From NCBI GenBank assembly GCA_016284115.1, contig JAEEOD010000326.1:1-24396 (forward strand): 24,396 nucleotides of DNA, written 5' to 3'. The DNA is from Bacteroidaceae bacterium. Its GTDB lineage: Bacteria > Bacteroidota > Bacteroidia > Bacteroidales > Bacteroidaceae. Shown in pieces: positions 1-8,064 of the stretch. The notes under the pieces were generated by a model that was not told the origin of the DNA, ran no database searches, and worked only from the letters and a program-made list of their open reading frames with translations. The position numbers and the translations under genes are program-made. Position 1 is the stretch's first letter. Each line of letters begins with the position of its first letter.

Positions 1-1128
1 GAGATGGTGAAATATGGCCGCCGCAACATCGCTTGCCTGACCATCGCTCCCACGGGAACCACCAGCCTGTTGACGCAGACTACCTCGGGCATTGAGCCAG
101 TGTTCATGCCTGTTTACAAACGGCGTCGCAAGGTGAACCCCAACGACACCAATGTGCGTGTTGACTTCGTGGATGAAACGGGTGATGCTTTTGAGGAATA
201 CATTGTTTTCCATCCTAAGTTCAAGACTTGGATGCAGGTGAACGGCTACGATATCTACAAGCATTATTCTCAAGAAGAGTTAGACACATTGGTGGAGAAA
301 TCGCCTTACTATAAAGCTACCTCCAATGACATTGACTGGGTACAAAAGGTGAAGATGCAAGGTCGTATTCAAAAGTGGGTGGACCACAGTATCAGTGTGA
401 CCATTAACCTGCCGAATAATGTTGACGAAGCATTGGTAAACAAACTATATGTAGAGGCATGGCGTTGTGGTTGCAAGGGATGCACAGTTTATCGTGATGG
501 TTCACGAGCTGGCGTGTTGCTATCTACTAAAAAAGACGATAAAGAAGAGAAAAAAGAAGTACCATGTGTTCAACCTGCCGTGGTGGAGGTGCGCCCAAAA
601 GTACTAGAGGCCGATGTAGTGAAATTCCAGAACAACAAGGAGAAATGGGTGGCATTTGTGGGCTTGCTCGATGGATATCCTTATGAAATCTTTACCGGTG
701 TGTTAGACGACGAGGAAGGTATCATGTTGCCAAAGACTATCTCACGTGGATATATCATCAAGAATGTAGATGACAACGGCAACAAACGATATGACTTCCA
801 GTTTGAGAACAAGCGTGGTTACAAAGTGACGATTGAAGGTCTTTCCGAGAAATTCAACAAGGAATACTGGAACTATGCAAAGCTCATCTCCAGTGTGTTG
901 CGTTACCGTATGCCTATTGATCGCGTCATCCGCTTGGTAGGTCAATTGGAACTTGACAGTGAAAATATCAACACTTGGAAGAATGGCGTAGAAAGAGCCC
1001 TGAAAAAATACATTGCCGATGGCACAGCTGCCAAAGGCCAAAGGTGTCCTAACTGCGGCAACGAAACACTAGTTTATCAAGAAGGTTGCTTGATTTGCAC
1101 CACTTGTGGCGCTTCAAGGTGCGGTTAA
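1..1128 (+). CDS. nrdJ: Adenosylcobalamin-dependent (class II) ribonucleotide reductase, C-terminal part
   Basis: The reading frame is open from the first base, so the 5' end lies outside the window; the ATG at 4 is internal. The visible 375 residues are the end of a B12-dependent reductase, which makes deoxyribonucleotides in the cytoplasm without needing oxygen. Near the start is the segment IAPTGTTSLL...SGIEPVF typical of the barrel, followed by GCKGCTVYRDGSR, a conserved signature of class II enzymes. After a charged linker (KKDDKEEKKE) comes a C-terminal domain beginning around KWVAFVGLLDGYPYEIFTG. The protein ends in a Cys-rich tail with CPNCG and CLICTTCG plus a last Cys-Gly, as expected of the redox or zinc-ribbon tail that re-reduces the active site. 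Stop is TAA. T-rich sequence follows but no clear terminator hairpin. The family call is firm. Confidence 0.93.
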   Translation, partial: EMVKYGRRNIACLTIAPTGTTSLLTQTTSGIEPVFMPVYKRRRKVNPNDTNVRVDFVDETGDAFEEYIVFHPKFKTWMQVNGYDIYKHYSQEELDTLVEKSPYYKATSNDIDWVQKVKMQGRIQKWVDHSISVTINLPNNVDEALVNKLYVEAWRCGCKGCTVYRDGSRAGVLLSTKKDDKEEKKEVPCVQPAVVEVRPKVLEADVVKFQNNKEKWVAFVGLLDGYPYEIFTGVLDDEEGIMLPKTISRGYIIKNVDDNGNKRYDFQFENKRGYKVTIEGLSEKFNKEYWNYAKLISSVLRYRMPIDRVIRLVGQLELDSENINTWKNGVERALKKYIADGTAAKGQRCPNCGNETLVYQEGCLICTTCGASRCG

Positions 1129-1155
1129 CCGTTTTTTTTCAACTTTTTTTACATA

Positions 1156-1232
1156 CAAAGAAATTTTCTTTGCAATAGCTGCAATATTATGCAAAAAAAT
1201 TAATATAATTGCATAATTAATTGTAGCTATTG
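1156..1232 (+). repeat. 17-nt palindrome plus long hairpin directly before malQ
   Basis: 1156-1172 is a perfect palindrome with 8-bp arms (CAAAGAAA and TTTCTTTG) around one T. It abuts a long inverted repeat. 1186-1194 (ATTATGCAA) pairs perfectly with 1209-1217. After a 2-nt bulge at 1218-1219, 1173-1185 pairs with 1220-1232 with a single G-U. This gives a 22-bp stem with a 14-nt loop that ends 6 bases before the malQ ATG. No T-run follows, so it is not a standard terminator. It could be a leader RNA structure that hides the start region, or DNA operator sites. Both are inference. Confidence 0.75.
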
Positions 1233-1238
1233 TGTTAT

Positions 1239-3932
1239 ATGAACCTTAAATTTAATATTGAATATCGCACTCATTGGGGCGAGGAAGTTAGAGTTGTGGG
1301 CAACATGCCCGAACTTGGTAATGACAATATTGAGCAGGCCGTTGCCCTCACCACTAACGACGGCATCAGATGGTCTGCTGAGTTGGAAGTAAAAGTTAGC
1401 TCTACTAAGCTCATCAAGTATCACTACCTGATTGGACGTGGTAAGGAAATCGTACGCGAGGAATGGCATGCCTTTCCGAGAGTACTTCATGCACACAACC
1501 TGAAAGGCAAGGTTTATACACTGATGGATAGTTGGAAAGACTTGCCAGAAAACAGTTACCTCTATTCATCTGCTTTCACTGAGGCTTGGACAGCTCACAA
1601 CAAACGTAATTTGGGTTTGCCAACACCTGCACGTGGCATCGTCATCAAGGCTTATATGCCTACGAAACCAAGTGTTCGCCTTGCTATCTGTGGCAATCAG
1701 GAAGTTTTCGGAAATTGGAATCCAGAGAAAGCGATGGTAATGAGCGACACTTACTATCCCGAATGGCAAGTAGAAGTAGACATCAACAAACTGCAATTCC
1801 CTGTAGAATATAAATTTGTACTGGTGGATGTTAAGACGAAAGAGTTCTTGGGATGGGAGGATAACCCCAACCGCTTGCTATCAGAGCCTGAATTGGAAGA
1901 GAAAGGAACCATCGTTTATGGTGACCGATATGCTCAATTCCACCATCATCCATGGAAAGGCGCTGGCGTAGCTGTACCTGTTTTCTCTTTACGCTCAGAG
2001 GTTAGTTTCGGTGTAGGCGACTTCGGCGACCTGAAGTTGATGATTGACTGGGCAGCTAAGACGCACCAGAAGATGGTGCAGATCTTGCCTATCTATGATA
2101 CCACCATCACAAAGACTTGGACAGACTCTTACCCTTATAACAGTATCTCCATCTATGCCATACATCCTATGTATGCCGACCTCCGTCAGATGGGAGAGCT
2201 AAAGGATGCCAAGAAACAGGCAAGTTTCGACAAATTGAGAGTAAAGCTAAATAAACTATCACAAGTTGACTATGAGACTGTGAACAATGCTAAGTGGGAG
2301 TATTACAAGCTGTTGTTCAAGCAAGATGGAGAGGAAACCATGAGGTCAACTGATTTCTGTACATTCTTCCTCAACAACCAGAACTGGTTGGTACCTTATG
2401 CAGCTTTCAGCTATCTACGTGACAAATATGGCACGCCCAACTTCCGCGAATGGCCAAAGTACCAGAAGTATGACGCTAATGAGATAGCCAAGTTGTGCAG
2501 TAGCGACAGTAAGATATTCCCTGAAATAGCCATCTACTATTTCATACAATACCACCTAGACCGACAGTTGGCAGCTGCAAGCAAGTATGCCCGTAAGCAA
2601 GGAGTAGTACTCAAGGGTGATATTCCTATTGGCATCAGCCGTAACAGTGTGGAAGCTTGGACGGAGCCTTATTACTTCAACCTCAACGGACAGGCTGGTG
2701 CTCCACCAGATGATTTCTCTGCAAATGGTCAGAACTGGGGCTTCCCGACCTACAACTGGGATGTTATGGAGAAAGATAACTATGCTTGGTGGATGCGTCG
2801 ATTCCGCAAGATGAGCGAGTATTTCGACGCTTACCGCATCGACCACATCTTAGGCTTCTTCCGTATCTGGGAGATGCCAAGCCATGCTGTTCACGGATTG
2901 TTGGGACAGTTTGTGCCATCATTGCCGATGAAGAAAGAGGAAATCGAGAGTTTCGGCTTACATTTCAATGAGGACTTCTTCACTAAGCCATATATCCACG
3001 AAAGTTTTTTGGGTGAATTATTTGGTGAACATACCGACTTTGTAAAGCAGACATTCCTGCAGCCGACTGATGCCTATGAGGTGTATAGCATGAAACCTGA
3101 GTTTGCTACGCAACGCCAGGTGGAGGCCTACTTTATGGGCAAGACTGACCAGAACAGTGTAAAGATTCGTGAGGGTTTATATAGCCTCATTAGCGATGTA
3201 CTCTTCCTGCGTGACCGTCACGATGCCAACCGCTTCCATCCACGCATCAGCGTACAGAATGACTATATCTATCAGACATTGAGTGAAGCTGACAAACAGG
3301 CTTTCACCAATCTCTATAATCATTATTACTACCAACGTCACAACGAGTTCTGGCGCGAACAGGCGATGAAGAAGTTGCCTCAACTCACCCAGTGTACCAA
3401 CATGTTGGTATGTGGTGAAGATTTAGGCATGATACCTGATTGCGTACCTTCAGTGATGAATGATTTGCGTATTCTCTCTTTGGAGATTCAGCGTATGCCT
3501 AAGGAACTTGGTACAGAATTTGGCAATCCTGACCATTATCCTTACCGTTCAGTTTGCACCATCTCCACCCACGATATGTCCACATTGCGCGGCTGGTGGG
3601 AGGAAGACCCGCAGATTACACAACGTTACTACAATGTGGTGATGGGTAAATCTGGTTTCGCTCCTTCAACCGCTACCCCACAGATTTGCGAGGAAATAAT
3701 TGATGCACACTTGCATGGCAAGTCGATATTGTGCGTACCATCATTGCAAGACTGGCTTTCTATTGATGGTGAGGTGCGTTTGCCGGACGGACAGGACGAA
3801 CGAATCAATATTCCTGCTATCGTAAAGCATTACTGGCGTTATCGCATGCACCTCTCCTTAGAGGACTTGTTGCAGGCTGACATCTTGAATAACAAAATTA
3901 TCAGTATGATTGAAAATACTGAAAGAGATTGA
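1239..3932 (+). CDS. malQ: 4-alpha-glucanotransferase, GH77, DPE2 type with N-terminal CBM20-like domains
   Basis: Disproportionating enzyme that moves glucan chains between maltodextrins or onto glycogen-like acceptors. It acts in the cytoplasm; no signal peptide is seen. The ATG at 1239 is preferred over a TTG three codons upstream because family members begin near NLKFNIEY. The first ~270 residues look like two tandem starch-binding (CBM20-like) modules (GNMPELGN and GNQEVFGNWN). The GH77 barrel opens at GVAVPVFSLRSEVSFGVGDFGDL. Catalytic residues are visible: nucleophile Asp535 in RIDH, acid/base Glu727 in CGEDLG and Asp779 in STHDMS. The nucleophile and acid/base are ~190 residues apart, against about 50 in simple amylomaltases; that insertion plus the CBM20 pair is the DPE2 plan known from plants and Bacteroidetes. 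folB follows, overlapping or nearly touching the stop. Confidence 0.93.
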   Translation: MNLKFNIEYRTHWGEEVRVVGNMPELGNDNIEQAVALTTNDGIRWSAELEVKVSSTKLIKYHYLIGRGKEIVREEWHAFPRVLHAHNLKGKVYTLMDSWKDLPENSYLYSSAFTEAWTAHNKRNLGLPTPARGIVIKAYMPTKPSVRLAICGNQEVFGNWNPEKAMVMSDTYYPEWQVEVDINKLQFPVEYKFVLVDVKTKEFLGWEDNPNRLLSEPELEEKGTIVYGDRYAQFHHHPWKGAGVAVPVFSLRSEVSFGVGDFGDLKLMIDWAAKTHQKMVQILPIYDTTITKTWTDSYPYNSISIYAIHPMYADLRQMGELKDAKKQASFDKLRVKLNKLSQVDYETVNNAKWEYYKLLFKQDGEETMRSTDFCTFFLNNQNWLVPYAAFSYLRDKYGTPNFREWPKYQKYDANEIAKLCSSDSKIFPEIAIYYFIQYHLDRQLAAASKYARKQGVVLKGDIPIGISRNSVEAWTEPYYFNLNGQAGAPPDDFSANGQNWGFPTYNWDVMEKDNYAWWMRRFRKMSEYFDAYRIDHILGFFRIWEMPSHAVHGLLGQFVPSLPMKKEEIESFGLHFNEDFFTKPYIHESFLGELFGEHTDFVKQTFLQPTDAYEVYSMKPEFATQRQVEAYFMGKTDQNSVKIREGLYSLISDVLFLRDRHDANRFHPRISVQNDYIYQTLSEADKQAFTNLYNHYYYQRHNEFWREQAMKKLPQLTQCTNMLVCGEDLGMIPDCVPSVMNDLRILSLEIQRMPKELGTEFGNPDHYPYRSVCTISTHDMSTLRGWWEEDPQITQRYYNVVMGKSGFAPSTATPQICEEIIDAHLHGKSILCVPSLQDWLSIDGEVRLPDGQDERINIPAIVKHYWRYRMHLSLEDLLQADILNNKIISMIENTERD

Positions 3933-4294
3933 TGTTTATGAAGAGTGAGATTATTTTGAAAGACATGCATTTCTTTGCTTACCACGGCGTTCTTCCCCAA
4001 GAAGCCGTGGTGGGCAATGAATTTGTTGTCAACCTCACCCTATCCGTTGACATAACCCAAGCTATGCTTTCAGATGACGTAACTGACACCGTGAACTATG
4101 CTGAGGTGTATAAAGTGGTGAAAGCCGAGATGCAAAAACGCTCCAACCTCTTGGAGCATGTGACAGGACGTATCGCCCATCGCCTCCTTTCAAACTTCCC
4201 CACCATAGACACTGTTGATATACTGATTGAAAAGCTCAATCCCCCGATGGAAGCAGACATCCATAGTTCAGCGGTTCATTTGGTACTACCATAG
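3932..4294 (+). CDS. folB: Dihydroneopterin aldolase
   Basis: Cleaves 7,8-dihydroneopterin to 6-hydroxymethyl-7,8-dihydropterin and glycolaldehyde in folate synthesis; cytoplasmic, typically an octamer. The 120-residue length is normal. The motif FFAYHGVLPQE contains the conserved substrate-binding segment, DTVNYAEVY is the usual central motif, and IEKLNPPMEAD carries the catalytic lysine. Two starts are possible. ATG 3932 overlaps the malQ TGA by one base, which suggests translational coupling. ATG 3938 gives MKSEIILKDM, equally plausible for the family. The purine-rich GAAAGAG at 3921-3927 could serve either. No functional link to malQ is obvious; the pairing looks like simple co-transcription. 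Confidence 0.9.
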   Translation: MFMKSEIILKDMHFFAYHGVLPQEAVVGNEFVVNLTLSVDITQAMLSDDVTDTVNYAEVYKVVKAEMQKRSNLLEHVTGRIAHRLLSNFPTIDTVDILIEKLNPPMEADIHSSAVHLVLP

Positions 4295-4414
4295 GCTTGA
4301 GAGTCCTTTAGTCATCTTACCTTTTTTAAGCAAATAGTTCTTGCCACTTAATGCAGACTTTGTTATCAATGACAGTAAAGTTTGCTATGGGGTAAAGGAA
4401 AGTATAGCATCACT

Positions 4415-4522
4415 CGTCGCAGTATCTGCCACGGGTCGTCGCAATATCTGCCGTACCCCTATAGGAGATACTGCGATGACTGATAGGAGATACTGGAACG
4501 ACCTATAGCAGATATTGCGACA
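4415..4522. repeat. Five-copy 22-bp-period repeat array with an internal orientation flip
   Basis: Two direct copies of CGTCGCARTATCTGCC start at 4415 and 4437. Three copies in reverse orientation (consensus AGSAGATAYTGCGAYR) start at 4463, 4485 and 4507. Within each orientation the step is exactly 22 bp, and the two blocks are separated by a 10-nt centre at 4453-4462. Copy 2 (4437-4452) and copy 5 (4507-4522) match as reverse complements over 14 bases. The array can therefore fold into a large cruciform or RNA hairpin. 22 is not a multiple of 3 and there is no open frame, so it is not a coding repeat. Class and function are not known to me. Confidence 0.8.
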
Positions 4523-4554
4523 AACCGTAGGAATGCCTCCTTTCAAACACGCCT

Positions 4555-4573
4555 CAAAAATCCATGATTTTTG
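4555..4573. repeat. Short perfect inverted repeat (possible weak hairpin)
   Basis: CAAAAATC (4555-4562) and GATTTTTG (4566-4573) form an 8-bp perfect stem with loop CAT. It lies about 27 bases beyond the stop of the minus-strand GT2 gene, so it might end that transcript, but the stem is AT-rich and no clear T-run follows on either strand. Confidence 0.4.
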
Positions 4574-4599
4574 CCTCCTAAACCATAGGGTAACGAATG

Positions 4600-5613
4600 C
4601 TAAAGTATAGCGTATTTATGCTTAAATTGTACATAGTATGTCCAAAGGAGACTTTTATGCCATCGAGTTTTAGCAGGCCGCTCTACCCTAGACAACATGT
4701 TAAGGTTGCGAGAGATGAAAAAGTCGGGACGTAGCTGATGATAAGCCTTGCGTGCCTGAAAGACAGCCTTTGCATTAGGGAACTGGCCTTTTAAGAAAAA
4801 AGTAATAGCAGCCAAATAGTCGAGGCAGTATCGCATCCACATGACATGATGCAGTTCAGCATCGGGCAGATTCTTATAAAGCATCAGGAGGTTGTTGCGA
4901 AAGTTGAGGAAGGTCTTACGGGGATTCTCACGCTTCAAGGTAGCTGCCCCCACATGATAGATGGTGCTCTCAGGGATACACCACACCTCCCTACCCCTGT
5001 CATTAAGGCGCCAGCAAAGATCAATTTCTTCCATGTGCGCGAAGAAACGATGATCAAAGCCACCAGCCTCACGATAGTCATGCAAACGAATAAAGAGACA
5101 AGCGCCTGTTGCCCAGAATACTTGCTGAGGTGTATCGTATTGACCTTGATCAGCTTCTACTGTATTGAAAATGCGTCCTCGACAATATGGATAACCATAG
5201 CGGTCTAAATATCCACCAGCAGCTCCTGCATATTCAAAAAGCGTCTTGTTACTATAACTCAGAATCTTAGGCTGACAAGCCGCCACTTCTGGATGTGCAT
5301 CCATAAATGACAACAATGGAGTAAGCCAGTGTTCGGTTACCTCCACATCTGAGTTCAACAACACCACATACTCAGCTTCGACCTCTTGCAAAGCTCGGTT
5401 ATAGCCATCAGCAAAACCGTAGTTCTTATCAAATTTGATAACCTTAACAGTCGGGAAGTCGTTTGCAAGCACCTGTAGGGTATCGTCCTCCGAACCATTG
5501 TCAGCTACATAGATATCTGCCTTGTCCTGACTGTGCATGAGCACTGAAGGCAAGAACGAACGGAGCATCCGGCTACCGTTCCAAGTCAATATAACTATTG
5601 CAACTTTAGACAT
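4600..5613 (-). CDS. Glycosyltransferase family 2 (rhamnosyltransferase-like)
   Basis: Predicted GT-A-fold inverting glycosyltransferase of 337 residues acting at the cytoplasmic face of the membrane, probably in surface polysaccharide or glycolipid synthesis. The nucleotide-sugar binding start VAIVILTWNG is followed by VADNGSEDDT and the metal-binding LNSDVEV (DxD equivalent). The acceptor-side motif ATGACLFIR...AGGFDHRFFAHMEEIDLCWR is typical of WbbL-like enzymes. The last ~90 residues are hydrophobic and basic and may touch the membrane. It overlaps the end of the acyltransferase gene by 8 bases, so the two are very likely co-translated. The real sugar and acceptor cannot be read from sequence. 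Confidence 0.88.
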   Translation of the reverse strand: MSKVAIVILTWNGSRMLRSFLPSVLMHSQDKADIYVADNGSEDDTLQVLANDFPTVKVIKFDKNYGFADGYNRALQEVEAEYVVLLNSDVEVTEHWLTPLLSFMDAHPEVAACQPKILSYSNKTLFEYAGAAGGYLDRYGYPYCRGRIFNTVEADQGQYDTPQQVFWATGACLFIRLHDYREAGGFDHRFFAHMEEIDLCWRLNDRGREVWCIPESTIYHVGAATLKRENPRKTFLNFRNNLLMLYKNLPDAELHHVMWMRYCLDYLAAITFFLKGQFPNAKAVFQARKAYHQLRPDFFISRNLNMLSRVERPAKTRWHKSLLWTYYVQFKHKYAIL

Positions 5614-6496
5614 TTCTCTTTATCTTCCAACGTTTGTGACTCCAAAACCAATATGGAGGGTCACGACGGATGGTCTGTTCCAACTTCCGGACAAATGCCT
5701 CTGTGATTTCTCCGTCTTTAGTTTCTTTAGGGTTATCGGTAATCACCTCAAAATGCACTTGGCAATAGCCACGTTTCACGAGATGAATGTCTGCATAGAG
5801 TACACTCATATCCAACATCTTAGACAATTTCTCTGCCCCATCCATAAACACCGTGTCTTGGTTTAGGAAAGTAGTCCAATACTTCGCCTCAGTCTTGTTA
5901 GGGTTCTGGTCAGTAATGAAACCCACACCAAAAAGGCCCCCTTCATTGTGCATTTTTACCAATGTACGCACCGTATCATGTTTTCTAACATTTATGCCCC
6001 CAAACTTTGCTCGTCCTTGCTTCAGCATCTCATCCAGATAAGGATTGTGCAAAGGCTTGTAGATATGTAGAATCTGGTATGCTTCGGGTACCAACAGTTT
6101 TAAATTAATTAACCACTCATAGTTGCCATAATGAGGAATCAGCAGAGCTATGCCCCTGCCCTGTTCTACCCTGTCGTTGAAGACATCAAAATTGTCATAA
6201 CTCATACGCTCAATAATGTCCTGAGCAGTAATGCGCGCCAGCTTCACCTCTGACACCATATAATCGCAGATATAATGATAAAACTTACGCTCAATCTCAC
6301 GCAGTTCATGTTTGCTCTTCTCAGGGAATGAGTTACGCAGGTTAGTACGCACCACCTTTTTCCGATAGCCCACTACATAACGAAGCAGCACATACAGGCA
6401 ATCGGAGAGCGCATATAATGCACGGAATGGCAACAAAGCCAACAGATGCATACCAGCATAGGCAAGCCAATAACTCATTCGTTGTCCGTAAATCAT
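5606..6496 (-). CDS. Lysophospholipid/lipid A acyltransferase, LpxL/HtrB family
   Basis: Inner-membrane acyltransferase that probably adds a secondary acyl chain to lipid A. The 296-residue length is normal. A hydrophobic N-terminal segment (about residues 8-40) anchors the protein. The catalytic HX4(D/E) motif is present as HYGNYE, His122 to Glu127. ITDQNPNK and the C-terminal PPYWFWSHKRWK are the usual family blocks; the latter corresponds to the W-x-W/HxRWK ending of HtrB proteins. The ATG at 6494-6496 overlaps the mtaB stop (ATGA), favouring this start over an ATG six codons in. Its coupling to a GT2 gene fits envelope lipid modification. The exact acyl donor and acceptor are unknown. Confidence 0.88.
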   Translation of the reverse strand: MIYGQRMSYWLAYAGMHLLALLPFRALYALSDCLYVLLRYVVGYRKKVVRTNLRNSFPEKSKHELREIERKFYHYICDYMVSEVKLARITAQDIIERMSYDNFDVFNDRVEQGRGIALLIPHYGNYEWLINLKLLVPEAYQILHIYKPLHNPYLDEMLKQGRAKFGGINVRKHDTVRTLVKMHNEGGLFGVGFITDQNPNKTEAKYWTTFLNQDTVFMDGAEKLSKMLDMSVLYADIHLVKRGYCQVHFEVITDNPKETKDGEITEAFVRKLEQTIRRDPPYWFWSHKRWKIKRNV

Positions 6497-7821
6497 GATA
6501 GTATCCTCCCTTTTAAAGCGTCACCTGCCTCGTTCATTTCTCCCAATTTGACCATCACGATGTGATTGTCCAACTCAGGACGGTTCTCCACTTCCACACG
6601 TATATAATTAGGTGTGAATCCATGCATGGGCTGTCCGGCTTTCGACTTCTCTAACAACACAGGCATCTCCTGACCAACAAACTGCTGATAAAAACCATGT
6701 GTTTTCTCATCCGACAGTTCCAGCAAACGCTGACTGCGTTCATGCTTTACCTGCCGAGGCACCACATAATCAATCAGCAATGCCTTCGTTCCTGGTCGTT
6801 CTGAATAGCTGAACACATGCAGCTGCGTCACATCCAGTCCTTTGATAAACCGATAAGAATCCTCAAAATATTCTTCCGTTTCACCTCGGGTACCCACCAT
6901 TACATCCACGCCGATAAAACAGTGAGGCATCAGCTGTTTGATACGTTCTATCTTATGTGCAAACAAAGCACAATCATAATGGCGATGCATCAGTTTGAGC
7001 ACCTCGTCGCATCCCGATTGCAAAGGGATATGAAAATGCGGCATAAAATGTTTGGAATGCGCCACAAAGTCGATGATTTCATCCGTCAGCAAGTCAGGCT
7101 CGATAGAAGAAATGCGATAGCGTTCAATACCCTCCACTTCATCCAATGCCTTGATTAAATCCAGGAAACTCTCGCCTGTAGTCTGTCCGAAATCACCTAT
7201 GTTTACTCCCGTAATCACAATCTCCTTGCCTCCCTCAGCTACTGCCTTGCGGGCATCCTCCAACAATGAGGTGATACTGCCATTGCGACTTCTTCCTCGC
7301 GCAAAAGGTATGGTACAGTAAGTGCAGAAATAGTTGCAACCATCTTGAACCTTTAAGAAATAACGGGTGCGATTGCCACGCGAACACGATGGAGTATAAG
7401 AACGAATATCCTTCAACGCAGAGGTAAAAACCTCGCCACCTCCAGATTTCTTCGTCAGATTACCTAGATATTTCAGCAAATCTTTCTTCTGCTCGGCACC
7501 CAACACCACATCCACACCTGGTATGCTTGCCACCGTCTGTGGTTTTAGCTGTGCATAGCAGCCCATCACCACCATGAAAGCATGAGGGTGTTGCTTATGC
7601 AAACGGTGTATGGCCTGTCGGCATTTGCGATCAGCAACCTCAGTCACTGAACAAGTGTTAACTATACACACATCAGCCTCCTCACCCCTTCGCGCATTCC
7701 TAATGCCCGTTTCTTGCAGCAACTTGTTAATCGTTGCCGTTTCCGAGAAATTCAGTTTACAGCCTAATGTGTAGTAAACAGCTTTCTTGTCTTGAAATAT
7801 CTGCTCGTCAATCATAATCAT
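6493..7821 (-). CDS. mtaB: tRNA t6A37 methylthiotransferase MtaB
   Basis: Radical-SAM enzyme that converts t6A37 to ms2t6A37 in tRNAs reading ANN codons. The N-terminal UPF0004 domain carries the three auxiliary-cluster cysteines at about Cys21 (TLGCKLN), Cys57 (NTCSVT) and Cys88 (MGCYAQ). The radical-SAM cluster is Cys162, Cys166 and Cys169 (GCNYFCTYC). A TRAM RNA-binding domain closes the protein. The TLGCKLN and NTCSVTEVADRK wording is that of MtaB rather than MiaB or RimO. Start is ATG 7821, with another ATG two codons later. It heads a three-gene run whose other members act on the envelope, with ATGA overlap, so the link is likely transcriptional only. Confidence 0.93.
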   Translation of the reverse strand: MIMIDEQIFQDKKAVYYTLGCKLNFSETATINKLLQETGIRNARRGEEADVCIVNTCSVTEVADRKCRQAIHRLHKQHPHAFMVVMGCYAQLKPQTVASIPGVDVVLGAEQKKDLLKYLGNLTKKSGGGEVFTSALKDIRSYTPSCSRGNRTRYFLKVQDGCNYFCTYCTIPFARGRSRNGSITSLLEDARKAVAEGGKEIVITGVNIGDFGQTTGESFLDLIKALDEVEGIERYRISSIEPDLLTDEIIDFVAHSKHFMPHFHIPLQSGCDEVLKLMHRHYDCALFAHKIERIKQLMPHCFIGVDVMVGTRGETEEYFEDSYRFIKGLDVTQLHVFSYSERPGTKALLIDYVVPRQVKHERSQRLLELSDEKTHGFYQQFVGQEMPVLLEKSKAGQPMHGFTPNYIRVEVENRPELDNHIVMVKLGEMNEAGDALKGRILS

Positions 7822-7838
7822 CTATACGATATAGTTTA

Positions 7839-7846
7839 CAAAGGTA
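7839..7846 (-). promoter_or_regulatory. Candidate -7 box for mtaB
   Basis: On the minus strand this reads TACCTTTG, a perfect match to the Bacteroidota -7 element TAnnTTTG, 17 bases upstream of the mtaB ATG. No TTTG is found at the expected -33 distance, so it is a partial match only. Confidence 0.5.
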
Positions 7847-7949
7847 GTGCAAAAAATGTTTTTTTCCTACTTTTGAAGTACAACGTATATAAAAAGATAG
7901 TAACTTTAGATAAATTACTCCGTCTTAGTATAAAAATTAACAAGTTTAT

Positions 7950-7980
7950 TTTGTTCTGCTCTCAACTTTTCGTAATTTTG
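7950..7980 (+). promoter_or_regulatory. Consensus Bacteroidota promoter for the small lipoprotein gene
   Basis: TTTG (7950-7953) and TAATTTTG (7973-7980) are separated by exactly 19 nt, matching the sigma-ABfr consensus TTTG-N19-21-TAnnTTTG. Transcription would begin near 7987 and give a leader of about 78 nt before the ATG at 8065. This predicts strong constitutive expression. Confidence 0.8.
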
Positions 7981-8064
7981 CACCGTTTTTGAATGGAATG
8001 ATATATTATTTCCACTCATAAACGCAAGTAAAACATTAGTTATTAGTTTTAAAGCAAGTGAACT

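Larger units (their letters stand above)
4295..4599. other. Gene-free spacer between folB and the GT2 gene
   Basis: No coding signal was found in this 305-base gap between two converging genes. It holds the 22-bp-period repeat array at 4415-4522, a perfect 8-bp stem with a 3-nt loop at 4555-4573 (CAAAAATC / GATTTTTG, without an adjacent T-run), and two related segments flanking the array (4384-4409 and 4584-4612). The first 85 bases contain one T-run (4321-4329) without a convincing stem. Confidence 0.7.

Noticed and set aside
4415..4522. CRISPR array
   Set aside because: Units are 22 bp with only ~6-bp gaps, orientation changes mid-array and no cas gene is near.
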